64,000 nt of DNA from Alkalihalobacillus pseudalcaliphilus (GCF_028610675.1 NZ_JAQQWS010000006.1:1-64000), one strand, 5' to 3'; counted from the stretch's first letter, positions 1-8,731 are shown. The notes: generated by a model from the letters alone, not told the origin. A program made the numbers and translations.

Positions 1-60
1 GAGATACCTTGTATCTCTTTAATTCGCTTGGCTTTTGTTCAGTTTTCAAAGAACTTTTTA
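1..60 (-). promoter_or_regulatory. rRNA operon leader with boxA antitermination element
   Basis: Read on the minus strand, positions 42-58 give TTCTTTGAAAACTGAAC, the boxA-type sequence found in Bacillus rRNA leaders and in the 16S-23S spacer. A short inverted repeat (GAGATAC/GTATCTC) lies at 1-17. With the two promoters just upstream, this is best read as the 5' leader of an rRNA operon whose 16S gene lies beyond the left edge. In B. subtilis an rRNA operon also neighbours ygxA (recalled, not checked). Confidence 0.75.
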
Positions 61-81
61 TCGCTCATTGGCGACTTTTCT

Positions 82-110
82 AATATATCACTTTCAGCGA
101 ATCGAGTCAA
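82..110 (-). promoter_or_regulatory. rRNA promoter P2 (sigma-A)
   Basis: On the minus strand TTGACT (105-110) and TATATT (82-87) are separated by exactly 17 bases, a near-consensus sigma-A promoter directed at the boxA leader. Confidence 0.75.
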
Positions 111-192
111 TAACTTTATTTAAAATATTATTCGTTAGAACACTATCTCAAAACAGCCATTGTTTCTCGTCCGCATCTTAGCGACATGTAAT

Positions 193-221
193 AATATATC
201 ATAGGATTTTTTATAGTGCAA
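193..221 (-). promoter_or_regulatory. rRNA promoter P1 (sigma-A)
   Basis: On the minus strand TTGCAC (216-221) and TATATT (193-198) are separated by 17 bases. It lies about 110 bp upstream of P2, so the pair shows the tandem P1-P2 arrangement typical of Bacillus rRNA operons. Confidence 0.7.
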
Positions 222-238
222 TACTTTTTTACAAGATA

Positions 239-1111
239 TTATATATTTATTTTATAACGAAACTGATTGATTCCTTTAGCCTTCATATCAACACTTTCTG
301 TTATTACGATACCTTTTTCAATGAGGAAACTCAATAATAACTCTAAGTCTATTTTATAATCTTCCACTTCAGGCATATCCATTAGACAAGAAATAGACCA
401 GTTCTCATTCGGAGAGTCTAGAATTTGAATAATGTGTTGACACCCTTCTAGTGTTTTAGAATGTATCGCGAACTCTGTTGCAATGACCATAAGTTCAATT
501 CTCTTTTCTAGCGATTCTTCACTCTTGAGTAATTCATGATATAACTTATACGTTTCCGGCTCAATTTGGCGAACTTGATCCCACACTGTAACCTCAGGAT
601 AAAACCCTTGTCGAATAACAGCTAATCTTGCAAGATGATGCAGGGCATGCATCATGTTTGAATAAGCATCAAAATAGTGGCCATGTGCTAATAGTATTTT
701 CCCTTCTTCAAATCTACGTAACATTTTCGTGAATTGTATCGCCATCTTTTTCGCACGGTCTCCTGGAGGGAAAATGGCAATCCTTTCTTTAACATCTGCT
801 AAAAACTCATTTCGATCATAGACGATCTTTCCATTGACGATCCAACCAACTAAACGACGATTATTTCCTACTATTAATGAATAATGCATAAGCTCTTTGT
901 CTAGTATGTGTAATGCGACTTTCTTTTCCGCTAAATTATAATGCTTAATATCCCATTCTTTCTCAGGGTATTCTTTAATAATTAAAATGATTGCATCAAA
1001 CCCATCTGTAATAAATGAACGATTTTCTGTATTCTCTAATAATAAAATCGCACAAGTGTCTCTTTCACTTGCAAGGTCTTGATACAATTGTCTCAACATA
1101 ATTTCAACCAT
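239..1111 (-). CDS. ygxA: YgxA-like nucleotidyltransferase-fold protein
   Basis: A 290-residue soluble protein matching, by recognition and by position beside ygzB/perR, the YgxA family of Bacillus (nucleotidyltransferase-like). The start is set at ATG 1111 because AGGGGAG lies about nine bases upstream; the in-frame ATGs further upstream lack a ribosome binding site. No signal peptide or membrane segment is visible. The central part (roughly residues 115-200) is rich in aromatic and His residues and probably helical, as in HEPN/nucleotidyltransferase-type folds; that is inference. Its biochemical activity is not known to me. It is read toward the rRNA promoters and ends about 20 bp before P1. 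Confidence 0.75.
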   Translation of the reverse strand: MVEIMLRQLYQDLASERDTCAILLLENTENRSFITDGFDAIILIIKEYPEKEWDIKHYNLAEKKVALHILDKELMHYSLIVGNNRRLVGWIVNGKIVYDRNEFLADVKERIAIFPPGDRAKKMAIQFTKMLRRFEEGKILLAHGHYFDAYSNMMHALHHLARLAVIRQGFYPEVTVWDQVRQIEPETYKLYHELLKSEESLEKRIELMVIATEFAIHSKTLEGCQHIIQILDSPNENWSISCLMDMPEVEDYKIDLELLLSFLIEKGIVITESVDMKAKGINQFRYKINI

Positions 1112-1267
1112 ATCTTTAGACTCCCCTTTCGACATCACGTAAGAACCATTATAATATTCTCTTACATAATTATTTCTATCTCCACTTCCTAAAATCCTTT
1201 TTACAAAAAAACTTCACAAACGAATCACAAATGACTATGCTATACTAAACCACAGGAGGGACATATA

Positions 1268-1630
1268 ATGGCATTAAAATATACAAATAAGATTAATAAA
1301 ATTCGTACATTTGCATTATCGTTAGTCTTTATCGGGATTCTTGTCATGTATCTCGGTTTAATCTTCAAATCTACACCCATTGTCATGATGATATTAATGA
1401 TGATTGGTTTCCTAGGGATTATTGCTAGTACACTCGTTTATTTCTGGATTGGAATGCTTTCAACCAAAACCATCCAAGTGACATGTCCAAGTTGTGAAAA
1501 ACCGACGAAGGTTCTCGGTCGCGTCGATGCATGCATGCACTGTAGTCAACCATTAACAATGGACAAGTCTTTAGAAGGAAAAGACTTCGACGAAAAATAT
1601 AATAACAAATCAAAGCAGAGCGAAGTTTAA
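1268..1630 (+). CDS. ygzB: YgzB-like (UPF0295) membrane protein with zinc ribbon
   Basis: A 120-residue protein with two predicted transmembrane helices (about residues 14-34 and 40-62) followed by a cytoplasmic tail with two CxxC pairs (CPSC near 73-76 and CMHC near 89-92) that should bind one zinc. This matches the UPF0295/YgzB family, which sits next to perR in Bacillus. An AGGAGGG ribosome binding site lies seven bases before ATG. Function unknown. In B. subtilis ygzB lies beside perR, whereas here a two-gene insertion separates them. Confidence 0.85.
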   Translation: MALKYTNKINKIRTFALSLVFIGILVMYLGLIFKSTPIVMMILMMIGFLGIIASTLVYFWIGMLSTKTIQVTCPSCEKPTKVLGRVDACMHCSQPLTMDKSLEGKDFDEKYNNKSKQSEV

Positions 1631-1648
1631 TAGGCTCTGCTTTTTTTC
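1613..1648 (+). terminator. Rho-independent terminator after ygzB
   Basis: AAGCAGAG (1613-1620) pairs with CTCTGCTT (1635-1642) and is followed by a run of T. The stem overlaps the last codons and stop of ygzB. Confidence 0.8.
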
Positions 1649-1848
1649 TTTATAACCCCTAATAAAAGATAATTTATTCTGAATTTTCTTTACTCAAAAA
1701 CCAGAAACACATACTATAGAAAGGAGTGAATTTTTTTAATGAATGAAAGGAGGCCAAATTACGAGAAGATTAGGAAGATTAGGAAGCCTATAACAAAATT
1801 TACAGGCACCATTCCATGACATAACAAATACATATCAGGGGGTTCATT

Positions 1849-4800
1849 ATGACTACAAATATTATACTCAAAGAATATAAAGATGAGTATGCCGAAGAAG
1901 TTGCTAAGATGTGGAATCTAAGTCGTGACAGTTGGGGCGGGGACGACACCGTTATGACTGCAGAAAAAGTCATAAAGAAGGAAGCTAATTCAGATAATCT
2001 TACCTTATATTTAGCTTTTGATAAACAAGAGGTTGTCGGGTATTGTGGCTTATCTATTTATAAAGAAGACAAAGGCTCACTGTATATCCCATTATTAAAT
2101 GTCCGCCCTGATTATCACGGAAAGAAAATTGGTAAGTTGCTTGTATTAAAAGCTATCGAGAGGACGGTAGAGCTCGGATGGGGCAGACTTGACCTTTTTA
2201 CATGGCCAGGCAATACAAAGGCTGTACCTCTTTACAAAAAATGCGGATTCTTTTGGGAGGATCGTGACGACACGACACACTTAATGAACTTTGTACCGAC
2301 TGTTTTACAGACAGATTTATTAAAGCCCTTTTTCAAACAAGCTGATTGGTACACTCATAACAAAAAGCTTATAGATGTGAAACCAGATGGATTAAAAAAG
2401 AATGGTTTCACCTATTACACATATGATTGGTCGTTCGGCAAGGAGCAGCTATCTGTAGAAATCGAGAGAACAAGTAGAGGCATTAGTAAGATTGAAACGA
2501 ACGATGTTATCGTCGAACTAACTTTATTGTCACATGACATTATTGAAGAAGAACAACAAACCTTTCATTTAAACGTCATCAATAAAAACAAAAAGCCCCT
2601 ACATATTGAAGCCGTATCGATTAGTGATAGTCGCGTTCTCTCTTCTTTTTCGGTCGATGAATACGTAAGTGACGAGGCTATATTTAGCGGAAAAGTGACA
2701 GTAGGCAAAGGGGAAGAACCATCACCTTGGAATACTCACCCGACGTTAAAAGTTGACTTGAAGCTCAACGGCGTGCAGGGATATTTATCCTTAGGTGTCA
2801 ACCCAAAACCAGCTATTAAACTTCAAGCACTGATGCAGCCATTACACGGTTTCATTGATGAAACAGGTGTGATTGAGCTAGAACTAGTCAATCAACTGCA
2901 AGAAGATGCCCAGGTATCTATCGTCTTCCCTCAAAATGAATATGTAGCATTAGACAAGGAGCAAATCTCCTTACACCTATCCAGTCGTCAACGTTCACTC
3001 ATTCAGTTACCATTTACGACTAAGAAGTTCGGTTCTTATCAGCCAACTATTCATATGAATGTAAAAGCTGCTAGCGGGAATGAATATAATATCCATAACG
3101 CTCATATCGGTTTACTACTTAAGGGGTTCGGTTCCTCTTTCTTTGGACAATCGAAGAAAGAATGGTATATAGCCAATGGAATTTACGACATACGTGTCAC
3201 AAAACGGAATCACATACTTAGTATTTATCGAAAAGATGAAGCCGTCCCTTTTCATGCTTTTCCACCTCAATTAGGCCGACCTTTTTCTAGTGAATTCTTT
3301 AAAGATAAGCCAGTTGCCGTAAAATCATACCAACAAGAGGGTGCCATCGTTTTAGAGTCAGAATTTCACTCTAATGATTTCCCAGGAATCCAACTATTTA
3401 TCTATCACACCCTTTATGCCGATGGTTTGCTAAAAAGAGAACTAGCAGTAAATAACACGAATGAACCATTGTCAGATCCATTAAGAGTACTTGAATCAAT
3501 ACATTTTGATAAAGAGCACGCCTTTATTCCTCTAGGTGAAGAAGTGATCGAATACTCAAATGAATTAGAGTTAAATTTTGGCCAATTGCCTACAAACAAA
3601 AAGTTAGGAAACTGGATGTTTACGTCCAATAATGGAAAACCTTTAGGGGTTAGCTGGAGTACGGAGGCTATCGTTAACCCTGAAGGCTGGAAAATGAATC
3701 TTGAATACAAAACTGGTCACTTAACTACTAGTGAGCACGTTACATTCAAGCCACTCATTGTTTCCATCGGAGCCTTTCAGACATGGCAAGAACAGCAAGT
3801 TTATGCGGAACAATCTAATAAGAAAAAACAAACTTTAACAGAACACCACCTCTCATTTAATCAAGAGAGCTTACTAATTTGTGACGAAGAACATGTGAAT
3901 GCCACGTTCAAAACAAGTCGTGCTGAACACTTAAATGGGACGTTATCCTTCACAATTAATGAACGGGACATTCAGAAGGTAACGATTCATGAATCCGAAG
4001 AAAAAGCAGAATATAGTACGACCATACAAACAAAAGGACTTCAACCGCTCTCAAATTTAAAGGCAAGCCTAAATAACAACAAAGAAAATATCGTATCATC
4101 TGCACTAATTCTTACAAAAAGTGGTTCAGTCGAGAAAAGAAAAGAGGACCATGCCGATTACGAAACATGGATCCTCAATAACGGACCTATTGAAATTAAA
4201 GTAGCTCCCTCTTTCTTCCCAGGGATGTATTCATTAAAGCACAACAATCACGAGTGGTTAGATACAAGCTTTCCTCAACCAATCGCAAAGGGCTGGTGGA
4301 ATCCATGGCTTGGTGGAATGACCACACAAATTTCTAAACTTAATATGTTTTCCTATTTAAAAGCGACATCAACTGCTGAATTTATAGAGGTAGAGGATAC
4401 GAACAATAATCTATGGTCGGCGATCGCTATCCAAACAACATTATCAAACCATGAAGTTTGGGGTAATACGACATTTACCCAGTACTTTGCGACACTGCCA
4501 GGTATTCCGATTTTAAGCCATTTCATTAAGTTTGATACACTAGATGGCAAATCATTAATAGGCGAGGAATTATATACCAATCTCTTTTTAACGAGTAACC
4601 ATATTAGTGACTTAGCGATTCAAAAGGATTCATTAAGGACGGCAAGGGCAGGCTCTGCCGAGCGTTCCATCCTTTCAACGGGAGAGCATTATATAACTTC
4701 TTCATCTAGTAACCAGAAGTTATTTATTGTTACTCACGCTAGAAAGAGTGCCTATATGAATAAAGACGTATTCGAAAACTTTTTAGAACAAGACGCTTCT

Positions 4801-4914
4801 TGCATAAGTAAACCAGTCTTCTTAATCTTTCATGAAGACATACTAAACAAGAAGCTCTTACAACCATTCGATCGAATTCAATTTAAAGTAAGGAGCAAGT
4901 ATGAAAATCATTGA
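1849..4914 (+). CDS. GNAT acetyltransferase fused to a large beta-rich C-terminal region
   Basis: A 1021-residue protein. Residues 1-150 are a GNAT domain with the acetyl-CoA motif HGKKIGK near residue 96 and the usual beta4/alpha3 pattern (LLNVRPDYHGKKIGKLL). The remaining 850 or so residues are not recognised. They are rich in alternating hydrophobic strands, with no signal peptide and no transmembrane helix; Trp-rich motifs (GWWNPWLGGM near 825) and overall character recall galactose-mutarotase or carbohydrate-binding beta-sandwich folds (inference). AGGGGG lies six bases before ATG. It overlaps the following amidohydrolase gene by 14 bases with its own ribosome binding site, so the two are translationally coupled. 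The pair interrupts the ygzB-perR neighbourhood seen in B. subtilis. Acyl acceptor unknown. Confidence 0.75.
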   Translation: MTTNIILKEYKDEYAEEVAKMWNLSRDSWGGDDTVMTAEKVIKKEANSDNLTLYLAFDKQEVVGYCGLSIYKEDKGSLYIPLLNVRPDYHGKKIGKLLVLKAIERTVELGWGRLDLFTWPGNTKAVPLYKKCGFFWEDRDDTTHLMNFVPTVLQTDLLKPFFKQADWYTHNKKLIDVKPDGLKKNGFTYYTYDWSFGKEQLSVEIERTSRGISKIETNDVIVELTLLSHDIIEEEQQTFHLNVINKNKKPLHIEAVSISDSRVLSSFSVDEYVSDEAIFSGKVTVGKGEEPSPWNTHPTLKVDLKLNGVQGYLSLGVNPKPAIKLQALMQPLHGFIDETGVIELELVNQLQEDAQVSIVFPQNEYVALDKEQISLHLSSRQRSLIQLPFTTKKFGSYQPTIHMNVKAASGNEYNIHNAHIGLLLKGFGSSFFGQSKKEWYIANGIYDIRVTKRNHILSIYRKDEAVPFHAFPPQLGRPFSSEFFKDKPVAVKSYQQEGAIVLESEFHSNDFPGIQLFIYHTLYADGLLKRELAVNNTNEPLSDPLRVLESIHFDKEHAFIPLGEEVIEYSNELELNFGQLPTNKKLGNWMFTSNNGKPLGVSWSTEAIVNPEGWKMNLEYKTGHLTTSEHVTFKPLIVSIGAFQTWQEQQVYAEQSNKKKQTLTEHHLSFNQESLLICDEEHVNATFKTSRAEHLNGTLSFTINERDIQKVTIHESEEKAEYSTTIQTKGLQPLSNLKASLNNNKENIVSSALILTKSGSVEKRKEDHADYETWILNNGPIEIKVAPSFFPGMYSLKHNNHEWLDTSFPQPIAKGWWNPWLGGMTTQISKLNMFSYLKATSTAEFIEVEDTNNNLWSAIAIQTTLSNHEVWGNTTFTQYFATLPGIPILSHFIKFDTLDGKSLIGEELYTNLFLTSNHISDLAIQKDSLRTARAGSAERSILSTGEHYITSSSSNQKLFIVTHARKSAYMNKDVFENFLEQDASCISKPVFLIFHEDILNKKLLQPFDRIQFKVRSKYENH

Positions 4915-5758
4915 TGCACATATTCACTATTCAAATATCCAATCCTTTCACCAAACTGCAAATGAACGTTCCTTAGTCCAATACAGCAAGGGTGGGTACG
5001 AGCAAGAGTTTGCACAAGCCAATGTTGTGCTTAGCATTGCTATGGGGGTAACTGAAGTTAATCAAAATGGATTCCCAGACAATGAAGCCAAAACTCCTAT
5101 GGGCGTTGATTTATCAGAGAAGAAACCTAACAATGTCGTGTATTGTTTAGGAATAAATCCGTACACACTTGACCAAGATGCACTTGCTGCCATTGAGTTG
5201 AACGCTCAAAAGCCAGAAGTTGTCGGACTGAAAATTTACTTAGGCTATTATCCATTTTATGCCTATGATGACGTGTATAAGCCCGTCTACGCTCTTGCAA
5301 AAAAATACAACCTGCCCGTTGTATTTCATACTGGCGATACGTATTCCGAACGAGGCTTACTTAAGTATTCTCATCCATTAACCATTGATGAAGTAGCTGT
5401 TATCTACAGTGACATCACCTTCATGATTGCCCACTTAGGAGACCCGTGGACTTTAACAGGAGCAGAAATCATTTATAAAAACTCGAATGTTTATGCCGAC
5501 CTATCTGGCTTGCTTGTAGGTACCGACAAGGAAATTGAAAGGCTAAATCAAACGAACTTTTTTGACCACCTACGTCACGCAATAACCTTTGCCGATTCTT
5601 ATGACAAATTATTGTTTGGTACTGACTGGCCACTCGTACCTGTTGGCCCCTATATTGAATTCATTAAAACGTTCATTCCAGTGGAACATCATGAAAAAGT
5701 GTTCTATCTGAATGCTTTAAAAGTCTTTCCTAAAATTCAAAACTTTTTAAAGGAGTAG
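4901..5758 (+). CDS. Amidohydrolase-2 family metal-dependent hydrolase
   Basis: A 285-residue TIM-barrel hydrolase of the COG2159/ACMSD-like type. Visible metal and catalytic landmarks are DAHIHY at residues 5-10 (HxH), FHTGD near 147, AHLGDP near 184 and FGTDWP near 246. No signal peptide, so cytoplasmic. GTAAGGAGC precedes ATG by about five bases and the start lies inside the 3' end of the GNAT fusion gene, implying a two-gene operon. The substrate cannot be deduced; the partner suggests hydrolysis of an acylated or sugar-like compound (inference). Confidence 0.8.
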   Translation: MKIIDAHIHYSNIQSFHQTANERSLVQYSKGGYEQEFAQANVVLSIAMGVTEVNQNGFPDNEAKTPMGVDLSEKKPNNVVYCLGINPYTLDQDALAAIELNAQKPEVVGLKIYLGYYPFYAYDDVYKPVYALAKKYNLPVVFHTGDTYSERGLLKYSHPLTIDEVAVIYSDITFMIAHLGDPWTLTGAEIIYKNSNVYADLSGLLVGTDKEIERLNQTNFFDHLRHAITFADSYDKLLFGTDWPLVPVGPYIEFIKTFIPVEHHEKVFYLNALKVFPKIQNFLKE

Positions 5759-5916
5759 TTACCCTTTCGTAAAAACATTCATGACGAAGCTGGTTCACTT
5801 CACCAACAATTACATGAAAGAACCGTTCCATTCTTTAACTGGTGGTCTTTTGATAAATGATTTTGAGGGTGCTCACATTTAGCCTAAACACCCACATTGA
5901 ACTTTCAGATAAAATG

Positions 5917-5954
5917 AAAACACGGCTCCATTTTAACGTGGAGCCGTGTTTTTT
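5917..5954. terminator. Bidirectional terminator between amidohydrolase gene and perR
   Basis: A 14-bp perfect inverted repeat (5917-5930 with 5939-5952), AT-rich at both ends, followed by T on the plus strand and preceded by A. It can end both the plus-strand operon and minus-strand perR. The 150 bp before it (5759-5916) holds no gene I can support. Confidence 0.85.
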
Positions 5955-5962
5955 ATAATGAA

Positions 5963-6400
5963 TTAATGTTGGATTTTTTTAGAGCATTCTGGGCATGAAC
6001 CGTAAATTTCCATACGATGTGTATGCACTTTAAATCCTGTAACATGCTCTGCTAACGTTTCGACTTCATCTAAACCAGGATAATGAAAATCTACAATTTT
6101 ACCGCAATCTTGGCAAATTACATGATAATGGTCTGTTGTGACACAATCAAAACGGCTCGAGGAATCCCCATAAGTTAATTCTTTGACAATCCCGACTTCT
6201 TTAAAAACACGTAAATTATTATAAACTGTAGCAACACTCATATTTGGAAATTTGCCTTCAAGCGCTTTATAAATTTCATCCGCCGTTGGATGTTTCATTG
6301 AATCATATAAATATTCCAAGATAGCATGACGTTGTGGTGTCATACGTACACGGGTGCTCTTAAGTGCTTCAATGGCATCTTGCAAGCGATGGTTTGACAT
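5963..6400 (-). CDS. perR: Peroxide-responsive repressor PerR (Fur family)
   Basis: A 145-residue Fur-family metalloregulator, the same length as B. subtilis PerR. The N-terminal winged helix covers residues 1-80 (RMTPQRHAILEYL, SVATVYNNLRVF). The C-terminal dimerisation domain has the zinc site (CQDC and CPEC) and the regulatory metal ligands typical of PerR (DHYH; Asp and His residues oxidised by peroxide in the family). The start is placed at ATG 6400, aligning with the known PerR N-terminus; an ATG two codons upstream is possible. Represses peroxide defence and haem genes with Fe or Mn bound. A Per-box-like site upstream implies autoregulation. Confidence 0.93.
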   Translation of the reverse strand: MSNHRLQDAIEALKSTRVRMTPQRHAILEYLYDSMKHPTADEIYKALEGKFPNMSVATVYNNLRVFKEVGIVKELTYGDSSSRFDCVTTDHYHVICQDCGKIVDFHYPGLDEVETLAEHVTGFKVHTHRMEIYGSCPECSKKIQH

Positions 6401-6437
6401 CGTCATGCACCTCTCTTTCGATACAACAATTCTTACT

Positions 6438-6452
6438 TTATAATAAGTATAG
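6438..6452. promoter_or_regulatory. Putative Per box upstream of perR
   Basis: TTATAATAAGTATAG matches 12 of 15 positions of the consensus TTATAATnATTATAA, 38 bp before the perR start codon, consistent with autorepression. Confidence 0.6.
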
Positions 6453-6549
6453 TATAGAAATAAGAGGGCTGTCAATTAGTGTTTTCAGTCATTGTAGTAG
6501 GAATTTAGAAGGATTTTGTTATCAATTAGCGAATTATTTATGAGAGCCT

Positions 6550-6864
6550 TCACCTTTTTTTAAATCCTTTATTCTCAAGAAATAAAGCAACGTCCTTCAC
6601 ATCAATAAGAAACGAGGTGTAGCGGTGCGCGCCATTCTGTTTTTTTCTTTGCTTTCGCTCTTCCACTTTTAAACAAGCTTGCTGTAAGGCAGTTTTTAAT
6701 TCGAGATGATGTTCCTCTTCCAAGCCAATTAGAAAAGTCGTATTTCCTTTTCGTAAAAAACCTCCCGAACTCGCAAGCTCAGTCATACGGTAACCTTTTT
6801 CTCTCAAACTTTTCTCCACTTCATCAGTATACATGTGTTCAACTATACAAATGAAAAGCTTCAT
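6550..6864 (-). CDS. DarA/YaaQ-like PII-type small protein (possible c-di-AMP receptor paralogue)
   Basis: About 104 residues. The core (residues 26-50: YRMTELASSGGFLRKGNTTF followed by LIGLEEE) closely resembles the nucleotide-binding stretch of the cyclic-di-AMP receptor DarA/YaaQ (TGGFL, GNTTF, IGVE). The rest is divergent and the loop is Lys/Arg-rich (EERKQRKKQ). Start chosen at ATG 6864; a GTG seven codons upstream with an overlapping purine-rich stretch is an alternative. Not separated by a clear terminator from the dehydrogenase gene behind it. Whether it still binds c-di-AMP is unknown. Confidence 0.65.
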   Translation of the reverse strand: MKLFICIVEHMYTDEVEKSLREKGYRMTELASSGGFLRKGNTTFLIGLEEEHHLELKTALQQACLKVEERKQRKKQNGAHRYTSFLIDVKDVALFLENKGFKKR

Positions 6865-6900
6865 GGCTCTGCAATCCCCCTTCACCTCTTATCATGTGAC

Positions 6901-7857
6901 TCAGTACCCTTGATCTAAGTCTATTCGATTTAGAAAGCTTTCGTTCGTATCTTCTTCTAAATACTTCTCTAGGTTCTGTTTAAAAATCTCAAAAGCCCTT
7001 GGTTGATAAAATGAGGATATACCTGACAAATGCGGTGTAACCGTAACATTTTCCATCTCCCAAAGCTCATGTTCAGGTGGCAGAGGCTCTTGTGAAACCA
7101 CATCTAGAACTGCGTGTTTGATTAACCCTTGCTGTAAAATAGTCAGGAGGTCCGACTCATTCACTGTACCTCCCCTTCCAATGTTAATAAAGACCGACTC
7201 TTTTTTCATATTCAAAAACATATCTTTATTTAAAAGATTGTTAGTCTGCTCTGTTAATGGAAGAACATTTACTACGTAATCTGCCTCAGATAAAATAGCA
7301 GCAACATTCGATAGAGGAACACATCGATCAAAATGAGAAACAGATTTCCCGGAAGTATTTAAACCATAAACCTGCATTTGAAAAGCCTGTGCTAATCGGG
7401 CAATTTCTTGACCGATCGCACCTGTTCCCAAAATAACGAGACACTTTTCATTCAACTCAAGCATAGGTACAGTTCTATCCCAAAGGTGCTGCTCTTCATT
7501 TTTGATTAACTGTTTCGATTGCCTTGCTACTTGAAGCATCATTCCAATCGTATATTCTGCCATAGGCTTTGCGTGAATACCACGACAATTTGTAACAAGA
7601 ATACCACGTTCCTTAATCGCTTGAAATGGCATTTGATCAAGCCCTGCTGAAATCACCATAATCCATTTTAATTGTTTCGCACTTTGTATCTGTTTTTCCT
7701 GCAAATCTTCCCCATAAGTAATTAAAATTTCGGCTTCTGGCAATAACTGCTCCGCTTCTTCTATATTAGAGAAGAAATAGAAGCTGGCCTCTTTGAATGA
7801 TTGAACTAAGTCTGTCTGGATAGCTTGGTTAATTTTTGCTGAATAAATGATGATCAT
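6901..7857 (-). CDS. D-isomer-specific 2-hydroxyacid dehydrogenase
   Basis: A 318-residue NAD-dependent oxidoreductase. The Rossmann motif GTGAIGQEIA lies near residue 143. The catalytic Arg sits in NIGRGGTVNE, the Glu in VVSQEPLP and the His in TPHLSG, all in family order. It reduces or oxidises a 2-keto/2-hydroxy acid; specificity cannot be read. It lies 30 bp downstream of bcp on the same strand with AAGGAG before ATG, so it may be cotranscribed with bcp. Confidence 0.85.
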   Translation of the reverse strand: MIIIYSAKINQAIQTDLVQSFKEASFYFFSNIEEAEQLLPEAEILITYGEDLQEKQIQSAKQLKWIMVISAGLDQMPFQAIKERGILVTNCRGIHAKPMAEYTIGMMLQVARQSKQLIKNEEQHLWDRTVPMLELNEKCLVILGTGAIGQEIARLAQAFQMQVYGLNTSGKSVSHFDRCVPLSNVAAILSEADYVVNVLPLTEQTNNLLNKDMFLNMKKESVFINIGRGGTVNESDLLTILQQGLIKHAVLDVVSQEPLPPEHELWEMENVTVTPHLSGISSFYQPRAFEIFKQNLEKYLEEDTNESFLNRIDLDQGY

Positions 7858-7887
7858 AGACGCAACTCCTTAGAAGTGGTTAGCCAT

Positions 7888-8355
7888 TTAACTCATTTGA
7901 AAAATATAATCCAATACTTCTTTCACATGATCTTGTACTTTCACTTTTCTCCATTCTTTTGCTAATTTTCCTTCTTGATCAATCACAAAAGTCGAGCGCT
8001 CAATACCCATATATTCTTTACCGAAGTTCTTCTTTAACTTCCACACATCAAATAGTTTAGAAAGCTCCTGTTCTTCATCAGAAAGTAAAGGGAATGGCAG
8101 GTCGTATTTTTCTATAAACTTCTCATGTCTAGAAAGCGGGTCCGGGCTTACACCTAAAACCACCGCATTCACTTTCTCTAATTCCTTGCTATAATCTCTA
8201 AAATCACACGCTTGTGTCGTACAACCTGGCGTCATGTCTTTCGGGTAGAAGTATAAAATAACATATTTCCCTTTGTAATCACTGATAGAAATAGTTCCTC
8301 CTGTGCTCGCAGGCAATGAAACTGCAGGTACTTTTTCTCCGACTTTAATCGTCAT
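7888..8355 (-). CDS. bcp: Thioredoxin-dependent thiol peroxidase Bcp (YgaF)
   Basis: A 155-residue peroxiredoxin of the BCP/PrxQ group. The motif PGCTTQACDFRD holds the peroxidatic Cys and a resolving Cys five residues later. YFYPKD and a conserved downstream Arg (IERSTFVID) complete the active site. It reduces peroxides with thioredoxin in the cytoplasm. Start chosen at ATG 8355, with AAAGG nine bases upstream; the ATG three codons earlier overlaps the ribosome binding site. Its proximity to perR fits oxidative stress defence, though no Per box is obvious here. Confidence 0.9.
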   Translation of the reverse strand: MTIKVGEKVPAVSLPASTGGTISISDYKGKYVILYFYPKDMTPGCTTQACDFRDYSKELEKVNAVVLGVSPDPLSRHEKFIEKYDLPFPLLSDEEQELSKLFDVWKLKKNFGKEYMGIERSTFVIDQEGKLAKEWRKVKVQDHVKEVLDYIFQMS

Positions 8356-8554
8356 AACATTCATCCTTTCCTATGTAGGTTTCTATATAGATTAGCGGAA
8401 TTGGTGAAAAAAAAGCAACCCTTTCGCCTCTTATAAATCTTTTTATATTTTTTCCGAAAAACAGGTTTAAGAATTAAATAATCGGGTATTAACCACCTTA
8501 TCGGTCTTTTTTCAACTTTTCTTCATCAAAAAATTATAAAAGGAGAGGCGACTG

Positions 8555-8731
8555 ATGGAATCTTTATCAAATTCACTCTTACTTGAAAGCTATGTCCAAG
8601 CTAAGAGTTTAAACTTAAGTGAAGACTTTATTCAATTATTGCTACATGAAATAGAAAAACGTGGATTACACGTATCCATTCCTTATCATAAGGAAGAAAA
8701 TCATTCATCTGCTGAACACCTTCAAAAATGA
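8555..8731 (+). CDS. Sda-like sporulation kinase inhibitor
   Basis: A 58-residue protein. Residues 3-37 (LSNSLLLESYVQAKSLNL, then a second amphipathic helix ending in EIEKRGL) match the helical hairpin of Sda (LSDELLIESYFKATEMNL...EIKRR in B. subtilis), which blocks the sporulation histidine kinase KinA when replication is disturbed. The C-terminal 20 residues are an extension not in Sda. AAAGGAGAGG lies eight bases before ATG. It is a free-standing gene between divergent bcp and hemL. Confidence 0.75.
   Translation: MESLSNSLLLESYVQAKSLNLSEDFIQLLLHEIEKRGLHVSIPYHKEENHSSAEHLQK

Noticed and set aside
1740..1821. Possible 26-residue peptide (MNERRPNYEKIRKIRKPITK...)
   Set aside because: RBS spacing of about 12 bases is poor and the sequence includes a short internal repeat; too weak to call.
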